64,000 bases of DNA from Rubrobacter_A sp965214435. GTDB taxonomy: Bacteria > Actinomycetota > Rubrobacteria > Rubrobacterales > Rubrobacteraceae. The DNA is taken from positions 558,001 to 622,000 of the forward strand of contig OZ243960.1 in NCBI GenBank assembly GCA_965214435.1. Reading direction: 5' to 3'. Position numbers and translations under genes: made by a program. This document shows, one piece after another, positions 16,877 to 24,541 of this stretch; within the stretch, counting starts at the first letter, position 1, and each line of letters opens with the position of its first letter. The notes under the pieces are model-generated. The model did no database searches and had not been told where the DNA came from. It worked only from the letters and a program-made list of their open reading frames with translations.

Positions 16877-18265
16877 CTACCGGACGCGTCTCCTGCTCTG
16901 CGGTTGTCGGTAGTTCCCTTCTCCCAGGCGTCTGCGAAACAAGACGTTCAGTGCGTAGAGGATGAGCCCGATCACGATCAGAATGGCCGCTCGCAGCCAG
17001 CTTCCCGCGTCCTGCTGGGTAAGCAGGCCGAGGCAGGATATAGCGCCGAGTATCGGAATGATAAACGGAGCTTGAAAGTGCTGGTGGCGGACGGGGTTGC
17101 GGCGCAGGACCAAAACGGAGACGTTCACGATCGCGAAGACCGCGAGGATAAGAAGCACCGTGGTACTGGCTAGAGCCGAGAAGCCGCCGGTGAGGGAGAG
17201 CGCCAGGGCTAACAGGGCGGTAAACACGATCGCCACGACCGGGGTGCCGCGGAAGGAGTCCACCCGGCCAAAGACCGAGGGCAGCACACCCTCGCGGCCC
17301 ATACCGTAGATAACGCGGGAGGCTATTATCAAGTTTATAAGAGCGGTGTTGGTGATACCGACCAGCGCGGCTATGGCAAAGAGGTTCGGCGGGATGGGCA
17401 GCGGCCCCGCCCTGACCACCTCAAGGAGCGGTCCGTTGGAGCCCGCGAGTGTTTCCGCCGGTACGACCAGTCCCGCGACCAGGGTCACCAGCAGGTAGAG
17501 AGCGCCCGCGGTCAGCAGACCACCGAAGAGAGCCCGCGGGTAGACTTGGCTGGGGTTCCGAGTCTCCTCAGCGATGTTCGCCGAGTCTTCAAAGCCGATC
17601 AGAGCGTAGAAAGCCGCCACCGCCCCGCCGAAGATTGCCAGCCCACCCGCAGCCTCCCCTCCCGGCGCGTCAAAGGAGAACGGCCGGCCGAAGTCCACCT
17701 CGCCGACAAAGATCGCTGCTATCCCTACCAATACCACCACCAGCAGGCCGACTACCGAGAGCACGGTGAGTACCGCGTTTATCGACGCCGACCCGGAAAT
17801 ACCGAGGTAGTTGATAACCGTCAGGATCAAGAGGAACACGATAGCGACCCCGATCTCCGGCAGGTCAATGAAAGTTTGCAGATACTCGCCGCCGAAGGCG
17901 CGTGAAATGGCGCTCGACGAGGAGAGGCCGCTCGCCATCACCGCGAAGGCCACCAGGAACGAGAATAACGGTATCTGGTAAGCCCGGTTGACGAATAGCG
18001 CGGCCCCGCCTGCGCCTGGATACTTGGATACCAGTTCCGCGTACGAGAATGCAGTCAGAATCGCCACGAAGAACGCGATGACGAACGGCAGCCAGATCGC
18101 CCCGCCGACGCTTTGGGCTACCGTGCCGGGCGCCACGTAGATACCGGCCCCTACGATGTTGCCAACCACGAACGCCAGGAGCAACGGAGTGCTGACCACC
18201 CGCCGCAGCCCGCCCGAGAATTCCTCCTGTGACGACCCGTTCGAGCCGGATCCCGCCTCAGCCAT
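16877..18265 (-). CDS. APC-family amino-acid permease
   Basis: 462 residues from ATG 18265, selected because GGGGAGGACAG lies before it. About twelve hydrophobic segments beginning at TPLLLAFVVGNIVGAGIYVA (about 25), which holds the unwound GxG substrate motif of the APC fold (GNIVGAGIY). YALIGFEDSANIAEETRNPS (about 225-245) is the conserved loop of amino-acid permeases. Probable proton-coupled uptake of an amino acid or related amine; substrate unknown. A charged C-terminal tail of about 20 residues ends the protein. Stands alone between the DNA-repair gene and the MEDS/HD-GYP pair. Confidence 0.9.
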   Translation of the reverse strand: MAEAGSGSNGSSQEEFSGGLRRVVSTPLLLAFVVGNIVGAGIYVAPGTVAQSVGGAIWLPFVIAFFVAILTAFSYAELVSKYPGAGGAALFVNRAYQIPLFSFLVAFAVMASGLSSSSAISRAFGGEYLQTFIDLPEIGVAIVFLLILTVINYLGISGSASINAVLTVLSVVGLLVVVLVGIAAIFVGEVDFGRPFSFDAPGGEAAGGLAIFGGAVAAFYALIGFEDSANIAEETRNPSQVYPRALFGGLLTAGALYLLVTLVAGLVVPAETLAGSNGPLLEVVRAGPLPIPPNLFAIAALVGITNTALINLIIASRVIYGMGREGVLPSVFGRVDSFRGTPVVAIVFTALLALALSLTGGFSALASTTVLLILAVFAIVNVSVLVLRRNPVRHQHFQAPFIIPILGAISCLGLLTQQDAGSWLRAAILIVIGLILYALNVLFRRRLGEGNYRQPQSRRRVR

Positions 18266-18449
18266 CTGTCCTCCCCTCAAGACGGTTGCTGTTTCCGATA
18301 TGAAACACCAGTTTTATATCAAAAGCAATAACCCGGATCCGGACAAGCCAGTCTGAGGCATGGCGAGGAAACCTCGTGCCGGTAGGTGGCTTATTTAGTT
18401 TTCTGCCCGGATGGTGTTTCTGGACGCCTGGGCAGCAGCTCGGGTTCGG

Positions 18450-19043
18450 CTAACCGGCGTATTTGTCGTTGAGGTGGATCTGACCCCCTATAAGCGTCAG
18501 CGGGTGGCGCTCCAGTATTTCCAGGGAGTCTTCCGGGTCTAGCTGGCTGAGGCGGTACTGGCAGATGGCGAGCAGCGGTGTGCCGGGTACGTTCGTAACA
18601 TCGTCCGCCAGGGCCTCGAACTCCATCATGCGGTCGGCGCCGGCGGTGTCGCGGGCGATCCAGGGTACGTCCGCCGAGAGCCGCAAGCCGTTGTAGCCGG
18701 CTTCGAGCGTGGAGCCGAAGAGCCCTTTGATGGCGTCCATGAGGTACTGTGGATCGAACTCCTCGCCGTCTTTGAGGAGCGGCTCGCGGTCGGTCATAAA
18801 GACTATGTCGCCTTTTTCCTCCGCGGCGGCAACGTCGATGCCACTGTCTTCGAGGGCTTCGCGGACGGTGGCCGAGGACTCTTCGGAGGCTGCATAGGCG
18901 CACCGCTCGTTCTGGTCAAAACCGACCCTGAAGCTGTCGGCTATGGTCTGGAGTACCCCGCCGGGGTTCTCGTGCATCGCGCAGACGTGCGCCCCGATGC
19001 CGACGACCTGTCCCTCGCTGGTGAAGATCATCTCGCTACTCAT
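18450..19043 (-). CDS. MEDS-domain (DcmR-type) sensor protein
   Basis: 197 residues, ATG 19043 with GGAGGAGAG directly upstream, inside the end of the HD-GYP gene (8-bp overlap), so they are co-translated. A single MEDS domain occupies almost the whole length: GAHVCAMHENPGGVLQTI (about 17-34), GFDQNERCAYAASEE (about 41-55), IDVAAAEEKGDIVFM and the C-terminal TPLLAICQYRLSQLDPEDS. In DcmR and methanogen homologues this domain is coupled to HTH or kinase domains and is proposed to bind small hydrocarbon-like ligands. Here it stands alone, so it may act through the phosphodiesterase neighbour. Confidence 0.8.
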   Translation of the reverse strand: MSSEMIFTSEGQVVGIGAHVCAMHENPGGVLQTIADSFRVGFDQNERCAYAASEESSATVREALEDSGIDVAAAEEKGDIVFMTDREPLLKDGEEFDPQYLMDAIKGLFGSTLEAGYNGLRLSADVPWIARDTAGADRMMEFEALADDVTNVPGTPLLAICQYRLSQLDPEDSLEILERHPLTLIGGQIHLNDKYAG

Positions 19044-20448
19044 CTCTCTCCTCCTCTGTACTCTCTAACAACACTTTTTCGAATGCCTCTACTACGCCCG
19101 GGTCAAACTGGCTGCCAGAGTTCTTGTCGAGCTCGGCTATGGCTTTCTCCAGGCTCATGCCCTTGCGGTAGGGCCGGTCGTTGGTCATGGCGTCAAAGGC
19201 GTCTATGACCGAGATCAGCCGCGACCCGAACGGTATGTCGGGACCCGGCAACCTTCTCGGGTAACCCTGGCCGTCGTGACGCTCGTGATGGGCGAGCACC
19301 GCCTCGGCTACGTCCTCGAAACCGGAGATCCTGAAGAGTATGTCGGCCCCTATCCTGGCGTGCGTGCGCATGACCTCCCACTCTTTGTCGGTGAGCTTTC
19401 CGGGTTTGTTCAGGATGGCGTCGGGGATGCCGATCTTGCCGATGTCGTGGAGTGCCGCGGCGTACTGGGCAGTCCGGGTCTCCTCGCCGCCCAACCCCAT
19501 CTCGGTGGCAACTTTCTCGACAAGATCCTGGGTACGGTGGATGTGCTCGCCCGTGGTACCGTCCCGGGACTCGAGCGCCGCCGCCAGGGCCGAGATAACA
19601 TCCAGGGTGGCCTCTTCGAGAGACGCGTAGAGCCGGCTCCGCTCCCGGGCCCGGGCGAGCTGGCGGGCGACGAGCTTTAAAGCGGTGGCGTCGGCGTCAG
19701 CGTAAGCTCTGGACTCCCGGAGCAAAAACAGCGCGCCCCCGGAGCGTCCTATCGGCACGCCTAGCGCGTGGTATCCGCCCGCCCGTCCGAAGTGTGGTCG
19801 CCGGCCCTGGAAACTTACCGCCCGGAGCGCCTCCAAAACATCGTTGCACCCACCGGTGGTACAAATCGCCGCCTCATTTTCGGTGACGACCGCAGCCTCC
19901 GTGGCGTCTAGCAACTCCAGGGAGAGCGCCAGGACCGTCTTGTAGAGTTGCGCCTCGTCCTGGATACTGCCGAGGGCTTCGGAGGCGACCTGGACCATGC
20001 TCCCCTGCGCCGCCCGGACGGAGGCAACCTCCCGGGCGTGAGCGCCGCCGACGGCGAGCGCGCAGAAAGCCGCCGCCGCCCGTAAAGCCGCGGAGATTCC
20101 GGGTGGAACTCTATCGGCGGAGCGGAAATCCGGGTCCGGCAGGTACGCCGAGAGGCTGCCGACTTTCATCTTGCCCCGTAGAATCCGCACCTCGACATCC
20201 GGGGACTCTTCTGGCGCGGGGCCATCTGTGGCGAGTAGCGGTTGCGACTCGCCGACGGTTACCCGAAGCTCGACGGCCGCCAAACCGAACAGGTCCCGCA
20301 GGGCGGCGACCACCCGGCACAGCTCGTCTTTGTACGTCTCCGGGTCTTCGGAGATTCCTTCCCCGGCTTCTGCGAGGACTTCCAGCAGGCGCGGGAGAGC
20401 CTGCTCGTCGGAATCCCGCTCGTATGTACTCGTAAACCGGCGCACCAA
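19036..20448 (-). CDS. GAF and HD-GYP domain c-di-GMP phosphodiesterase
   Basis: 470 residues. N-terminal region (1-120) acidic with a possible GAF fold, a second GAF-like segment at about 140-260, and HD-GYP from about 275 to the end. HD-GYP hallmarks are complete: HDIGKIGIPDAILNKPGKLT, MRTHARIGADIL, HHERHDGQGYP, and DAFDAMTNDRPYR. Hydrolyses c-di-GMP to GMP or pGpG. Start is unclear: TTG 20448 or GTG 20445 lacks a ribosome site. Downstream the MEDS gene is overlapped by 8 bp; together they look like a ligand-gated c-di-GMP switch. Confidence 0.9.
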   Translation of the reverse strand: MVRRFTSTYERDSDEQALPRLLEVLAEAGEGISEDPETYKDELCRVVAALRDLFGLAAVELRVTVGESQPLLATDGPAPEESPDVEVRILRGKMKVGSLSAYLPDPDFRSADRVPPGISAALRAAAAFCALAVGGAHAREVASVRAAQGSMVQVASEALGSIQDEAQLYKTVLALSLELLDATEAAVVTENEAAICTTGGCNDVLEALRAVSFQGRRPHFGRAGGYHALGVPIGRSGGALFLLRESRAYADADATALKLVARQLARARERSRLYASLEEATLDVISALAAALESRDGTTGEHIHRTQDLVEKVATEMGLGGEETRTAQYAAALHDIGKIGIPDAILNKPGKLTDKEWEVMRTHARIGADILFRISGFEDVAEAVLAHHERHDGQGYPRRLPGPDIPFGSRLISVIDAFDAMTNDRPYRKGMSLEKAIAELDKNSGSQFDPGVVEAFEKVLLESTEEERDE

Positions 20449-20502
20449 AAGGTTATCGACCGGTATTTAGAAAAACTTTAGCCGGTTTGTAGTCCGGTTC
20501 GG

Positions 20503-21264
20503 CTAGAGACGGGCTTGCAGGTAGACCGGTCCGGTCTTACCCGAGGCGTCCGATGGTTCGGACGTGATCTCGACGGCCGCATAGGAATCCAGAGAGCGCT
20601 CCGGGTCCCCGGTCATCCGGCCGTCGCCCCGGTCGTCCAGTTCCATGACCCCGAGGGACGCCGGTTGGCCTTCCCGGTCGATAAGCCAGACCCGGTAGGA
20701 TCGTTCCTCGGCCGGCTGCGGCAGGTTATAAACGTCGAGCGCCAGGTCCCCGCTTCGCGGGTCGAGCACCGCCGTGCCCCGAGCCTCGGGTGCCAGGCTC
20801 GTACTACCGACCGCTGCGACGACGAGGCTTTCGTCCGGCGGAGGGCCTTTTTGCAACTCCTGGACCTCCGCCCAGAGGTTTTCATTGTCCTGCCGGAGGT
20901 CGAGGTACGCTGTCCCCACGAGAACCAGGGAGATCACCGCTATCCCGAGCGTCAGCGCGGCCACCAGAGGCCATATGGCCCCCCGGATGCGGCTTTGACG
21001 GGGCCGAGGTTCACCGGCCCGCGGTCCGCCCGCCTCGTTTGTGCCGAGGGCGCGGGAAAGGGTCATCTCCTTCAGTTCCGGCCGCGGGGTAGCAGAACCG
21101 GCGGCGAGGGGCATAAGATCCAGGACCCGTGCTACGTCTTCAAGCTCCTCCCGGCACTCGGGGTGCTCGCGCAGGTGGCGGCGGACCTCCGCCTCCTCTT
21201 CCGGAGAAAGCTGGCCGAGGTGGTAGTCTGGCAGTAACCCTACTATGTGCTCGCTACAACTCAT
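20503..21264 (-). CDS. RskA-type membrane anti-sigma factor
   Basis: 253 residues. Cytoplasmic N-terminus with LLPDYHLGQLSPEEEAEV and HLREHPECREEL (about 9-40), an anti-sigma domain with only part of the usual His-Cys-Cys zinc motif. One membrane helix follows at about 97-119 (PLVAALTLGIAVISLVLVGT), then a RskA C-terminal domain outside the membrane (about 145-250). Its start overlaps the end of the ECF sigma gene by 11 bp. It should hold that sigma at the membrane and release it when the outer domain is cleaved. Gly/Pro/Arg-rich linker at about 75-95. Confidence 0.85.
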   Translation of the reverse strand: MSCSEHIVGLLPDYHLGQLSPEEEAEVRRHLREHPECREELEDVARVLDLMPLAAGSATPRPELKEMTLSRALGTNEAGGPRAGEPRPRQSRIRGAIWPLVAALTLGIAVISLVLVGTAYLDLRQDNENLWAEVQELQKGPPPDESLVVAAVGSTSLAPEARGTAVLDPRSGDLALDVYNLPQPAEERSYRVWLIDREGQPASLGVMELDDRGDGRMTGDPERSLDSYAAVEITSEPSDASGKTGPVYLQARL

Positions 21265-21946
21265 TATTTTCCATAGAACTCTTACGGGGAGATTGTAGAG
21301 CTTTGCGGAGCTTTTTTAAGGCCAGCCGCGCCCGGGTTTTGACGGTTCCGAGCGGGGTGCCGGTACGCTCGGAGATCTCTCGTTGGGAAAAGCCTCCAAA
21401 GTAAGATAATTCGAGCACCTCGCGCTGCTCCGGAGGCAGACCTTTCAAGGCCCTCACCATCGGAGACCCGAGTTCCGAGAGGTGACCGTCCTCCTCGGCG
21501 ACTTCCGGGAGGTCCGGCAGCCGGCCACCTTCTCGCGATATCCGCTGGCCCCCGCTCCGGCGCCGCCGGAGTTCGTCGATGGCCCGGTTGCGGGTGATCT
21601 TGAAGAGCCAGGAGTACGGCCGGCCGACAGATGCCTGGTAACTCGCCGCCCGCCGCCAGACGGCCACAAAGGTGTCCTGCACCACCTCCTCGGAGGCCTC
21701 CCGGTCGCACAGGATACGCAAAGCCAGCGCGTAGGTTTGGCGGGAGTAACGGTCGTAGACCGCTTCGAGAGCCTCCGGCCGGCCATCGGCGACCAGGGCC
21801 AGAAGCTCTTCGTCGCTCAGATCAGCGTAGTAGTTTATGCGCGCCGCTCCCCCTACAACTAACTTCGTTCTCTTCCGGCCTTGTAAACCTGAGACCGGGA
21901 TACCACCCCCACATCTTAACCGGGTGTCCGGCCGGAAGCCGGACAC
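21254..21946 (-). CDS. ECF sigma factor (SigK-like)
   Basis: 230 residues if started at GTG 21946. Region 2 (about 45-115) includes EAVYDRYSRQTYALALRI, CDREASEEVVQDTFVAVWRR and ASVGRPYSWLFKITRNRAID; region 4 (about 165-220) includes LSYFGGFSQREISERTGTPL. Paired with the RskA-type anti-sigma by an 11-bp overlap. The start is problematic: between GTG 21946 and the sigma domain there is no ATG, GTG or TTG in frame, and that GTG lies inside a perfect 11-bp hairpin. A non-standard ATA at about 21838, preceded by AGGGGGAG, would give a normal-length protein. About 36 residues of the long version have no sigma-like features. Confidence 0.8.
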   Translation of the reverse strand: MSGFRPDTRLRCGGGIPVSGLQGRKRTKLVVGGAARINYYADLSDEELLALVADGRPEALEAVYDRYSRQTYALALRILCDREASEEVVQDTFVAVWRRAASYQASVGRPYSWLFKITRNRAIDELRRRRSGGQRISREGGRLPDLPEVAEEDGHLSELGSPMVRALKGLPPEQREVLELSYFGGFSQREISERTGTPLGTVKTRARLALKKLRKALQSPRKSSMENNEL

Positions 21947-21948
21947 CC
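21922..21948. repeat. Perfect 11-bp inverted repeat at the sigma-gene start
   Basis: GGGTGTCCGGC, a CGGAA loop, then GCCGGACACCC. It overlaps the only canonical start codon of the ECF sigma gene and lies 120 bp upstream of the divergent DUF4397 gene. No T-run follows on either strand, so it is more likely an operator or an mRNA structure than a terminator. Confidence 0.6.
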
Positions 21949-22067
21949 CGCGGCGGAGGTTACGGTGTCCAAGAAATTTTCCGGAAAATTAACCAAGAAC
22001 GTGAATCCGAAACGCTGTCCGGCCTCGTTGTTACTGGTAGTTGTGCAATCGAAATGCAGGAGGATTC

Positions 22068-22889
22068 ATGAGTAGAGTACCTAGAGCGGTAATGATCGCG
22101 ATGATCTCCGCACTAGCGGCGCTGATCGTGGCGGCGCCGGTTATGGCTCAGGAGAGCGGCCAGCAGGCCCAGGTAAGGGTGGCGCACCTCTCCCCCGACG
22201 CCCCGAACGTAGACGTATACCTGAACGGCGAGCCGGTGGACGCCTTGCAGAACGTTCCGTTCGGCACCGTTTCGTCTTACCTGCCGGTACCAGCGGGCAG
22301 CCAGCAGGTCACCGTTTACCCCGCCGGAGATACCTCCCAGGCCGTAATAGACACGAGCGTGGATCTCGCGGCCGGAGAAGCCTACACAATAGGCGCGGTA
22401 GGCTCTGTTGCGGAAGGCACGCTACAGCCGATGGTCTACCAGGATGACCTTACGGCCCCCGGCGCGGGCAACGCCAAGGTACGGGCCGTCCACGCTGTCC
22501 CCGGTGCGGGTGCGGTAGACGTGGCGACCACGAGCGGCGCTACCCTGGTCGAGGGGCTTGAGTTCCCCAACGCCTCCCCTTACGCGGAAGTTCCGGCCGA
22601 CGCATACACCGTTCTGGTCCAGGCCGCCGGTACCGACCAGACGCTCATCTCCCAGGACGCCACCCTGGAGTCCGGCGTTAACTACAGCGCCTTTGCGACC
22701 GGCAGCCCGGATGCGGGTAACCTGCAGTTGATCCTGGCGGCCGACAGCGCCCCCGATACTACGCTCCCGGACTCCGGCGGCATCTCGCCGGTAACCCTGG
22801 TATCCGGACCTGCCGCAGCCCTGCTCCTCGCGGGCGGCATAGTCGGATTCTTTGCGCTGCGCAATCGGGGCTCGCGGGGTAACGCTTAA
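22068..22889 (+). CDS. DUF4397 surface protein with sortase-like tail
   Basis: 273 residues from ATG 22068, with AGGAGG six bases upstream. Signal peptide at 1-29 ending near VMAQES. Two DUF4397-like beta repeats follow: VRVAHLSPDAPNVDVYLNGE (about 37-56) and VRAVHAVPGAGAVDVATTSG (about 142-161). From residue 233 the protein ends with LPDSGG, a hydrophobic helix, and RNRGSRG, the architecture of a cell-wall sorting signal with Ser in place of Thr. Adhesion-like or structural role is possible. It is divergent from the ECF sigma/anti-sigma operon and could belong to its regulon. Followed by a bidirectional terminator. Confidence 0.8.
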   Translation: MSRVPRAVMIAMISALAALIVAAPVMAQESGQQAQVRVAHLSPDAPNVDVYLNGEPVDALQNVPFGTVSSYLPVPAGSQQVTVYPAGDTSQAVIDTSVDLAAGEAYTIGAVGSVAEGTLQPMVYQDDLTAPGAGNAKVRAVHAVPGAGAVDVATTSGATLVEGLEFPNASPYAEVPADAYTVLVQAAGTDQTLISQDATLESGVNYSAFATGSPDAGNLQLILAADSAPDTTLPDSGGISPVTLVSGPAAALLLAGGIVGFFALRNRGSRGNA

Positions 22890-22910
22890 CGCAAAGTCCT
22901 AAACACCAGC

Positions 22911-22955
22911 GGAAAAGAAAGGGGCGGAGCCATAGTGGCCCCGCCCCTCTTGCGT
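22911..22955. terminator. Bidirectional terminator
   Basis: AGGGGCGG pairs with CCGCCCCT, with an inner GCCA/TGGC step and a TAG loop (stem 22920-22948). On the minus strand it is followed by TTTCTTTT, a good U-tract for the gene ending at 22965; on the plus strand it follows the DUF4397 stop at 22889 with a weaker tail. Confidence 0.75.
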
Positions 22956-22964
22956 TCCACAGCT

Positions 22965-23327
22965 CTATTCTCCGGATTCTCCGGGGCTTTGTTCCTCTTC
23001 GAGCGTTACGGCCGCCGAGCCGAGCGCGGTGCCCTGGCTCTGAATAAAGCGCCGCTCGGAGGTGTAAGCCTGGACCATCATGGCGAGTTCTACCTTTTCG
23101 CGCTCGGCGGGCAGGGTCCCGGCCTCTTCTTGTTTGGCGAGCTCCGCGCCGCTTTCCCCGAGGGAGTTCTCTAGCTCACCTATTCGACGCCGGATCTTCA
23201 ACCTCCCGCCAGGCGTCAGGCGCAGGAAAGTTCTATTTTCCGGTCCTTCTTGCGGAAAGACCCAGGCGCTTCTCAGCCAGGCTTGCAGAATTTCGTTTTT
23301 TATATCCTGCTTGTTCTGGAGTTCCAT
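22965..23327 (-). CDS. Hypothetical coiled-coil-like protein
   Basis: 120 residues from ATG 23327 (AGGGTGG upstream); GTG 23336 would add three residues. Not recognised. There is no signal peptide or membrane helix. The N-terminal 50 residues are mixed basic (LKIRRRIGELENSLG), and about 35-80 are helical with heptad-like acidic and hydrophobic positions that could form a coiled coil (GESGAELAKQEEAGTLPAER). One of several isolated short genes around here; convergent with DUF4397 and divergent from the next gene. Confidence 0.6.
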   Translation of the reverse strand: MELQNKQDIKNEILQAWLRSAWVFPQEGPENRTFLRLTPGGRLKIRRRIGELENSLGESGAELAKQEEAGTLPAEREKVELAMMVQAYTSERRFIQSQGTALGSAAVTLEEEQSPGESGE

Positions 23328-23424
23328 AAAACCCACCCTTTTTCAGAGAGCGTAACGCTTTTACATAATGTAACCGCCGGACCGGCGAAACTCTACCAGC
23401 AACGCCGCGTATATATTGGTTACC

Positions 23425-23991
23425 ATGAGATCTTCCACCCTACAAGAACCGGCGCTAGAAGCCTGGACCAGCCTACAGAGGGGACTCGGAGGAAGTTTTA
23501 CCGCGCGTCGCCAAAGCCTCACGGGCCTAGTCTCCGGAGAGCTTACCCTGTTCCATAGCGACGGGCAAAAGCTTGGCTGGTTGAGACCCGACGGCCTCAG
23601 AGGCGCCCACCTCGAAGTCGGGGGGCTCGCGGCGGAGATAAAGTACTCTCCGGGCGGGGGCCACGGCTACCGGATGTCGAGCGCCGGGCTGAAACGGCTC
23701 GTCGCGGCAGAGCTACCCGGACCCGGTGGCGCTCTGCCAGAGGTATCCTGCGCGGGTAGAACCTGCGACTTGCGGGTAAACCGGCTGAGAAACTCGGCGG
23801 CGGTTCGGGTCGGCGGTCGTGAGGTTGTGAGCCTGGAAGGCAACTTCACAGGTCTCCGCTACAGGGCGGCGCTGCCAGAAGAGGATGTTCCGCTGGTGCT
23901 GCCGGCGGCGCTATTTCTGTTGTACTACGTCCCGGCGCTCCGGAGCCGGGCTTACCTGGCTGGGCCAGGTGTTGGGCTAAGGCCGGACTAA
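23425..23991 (+). CDS. Hypothetical protein, possible LURP/scramblase-like fold
   Basis: 188 residues from ATG 23425; a TTG at 23416 is also possible. It is not recognised with confidence. The succession of short beta strands with Gly-Glu-Leu turns (SGELTLFHSDGQKLGWLRPD, about 33-52) and the C-terminal hydrophobic stretch VPLVLPAALFLLYYV (about 155-169) recall tubby/LURP-one-like proteins, but this is weak. Two cysteines (SCAGRTC) sit near residue 111. The hydrophobic tail may anchor it. Upstream of DUF4870 on the same strand, 55 bp apart, so likely co-transcribed. Confidence 0.5.
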   Translation: MRSSTLQEPALEAWTSLQRGLGGSFTARRQSLTGLVSGELTLFHSDGQKLGWLRPDGLRGAHLEVGGLAAEIKYSPGGGHGYRMSSAGLKRLVAAELPGPGGALPEVSCAGRTCDLRVNRLRNSAAVRVGGREVVSLEGNFTGLRYRAALPEEDVPLVLPAALFLLYYVPALRSRAYLAGPGVGLRPD

Positions 23992-24046
23992 AAAGCGCGG
24001 GTGCCGGGGCGTCCGCCACAGGCGAGCAGGAGAAAGGACAAAAGTT

Positions 24047-24541
24047 ATGCAAGAAGAAGGACAGAACTACGGAAGGCCGCGGGAACCCGGTGACGTGTCG
24101 GACGGACGCGGTAGGTCCGCCGGCCGGTTATCGGGAGGCCCTTCGGGGATAAGCCCTCAGGACGAGCAGACCTGGTCCGCGCTCTCGCACGCGAGCTTTT
24201 TCCTGAACATCTTTACCGGCTTTGTCGGGCCGCTGGTGGCGCTCGGCATCTGGCTGTTCTACAAGAACCGCTCGGAGACGGTATCGTTCCACGCGCTACA
24301 GTCGCTCTGGTACCAGGTGGCCTGGCTCTTGGTCATGACCGTCGGCTGGGGAATTACCGGCCTCGTAACTACCATTACGCTCGGGCTGGCAGCCATAGTG
24401 CTCGTACCGCTCATGTTGATCCCGACCATCGTCCCGTTCGTGCAGGCGGGGATCGCGACCTACCGGACTACCAAAGGCCGGGACTACCGATACCCCTGGA
24501 TCGCCGACCGGGTGGACGGCGGGAGGCGGGAGATCCGCTAG
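24047..24541 (+). CDS. DUF4870 membrane protein
   Basis: 164 residues, ATG with AGGAGAAAGG upstream. The N-terminal 45 residues are hydrophilic, Gly/Arg-rich; then ALSHASFFLNIFTGFVGPLV (about 45-64), YKNRSETVSFHALQSLWYQV (about 71-90) and a long hydrophobic run to about 140. The FHALQSLWYQ stretch is the DUF4870 (Tic20-like) signature. Four membrane helices are expected. The function is unknown; it is often a small membrane component. Its 3' end overlaps the convergent kinase gene by four bases. Confidence 0.8.
   Translation: MQEEGQNYGRPREPGDVSDGRGRSAGRLSGGPSGISPQDEQTWSALSHASFFLNIFTGFVGPLVALGIWLFYKNRSETVSFHALQSLWYQVAWLLVMTVGWGITGLVTTITLGLAAIVLVPLMLIPTIVPFVQAGIATYRTTKGRDYRYPWIADRVDGGRREIR

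Noticed and set aside
18356..18380. Inverted repeat GGCATGG/CGAGG-AAA-CCTCG/TGCC
   Set aside because: Bulged stem, no T-run on the strand where a terminator would be needed, so left out.
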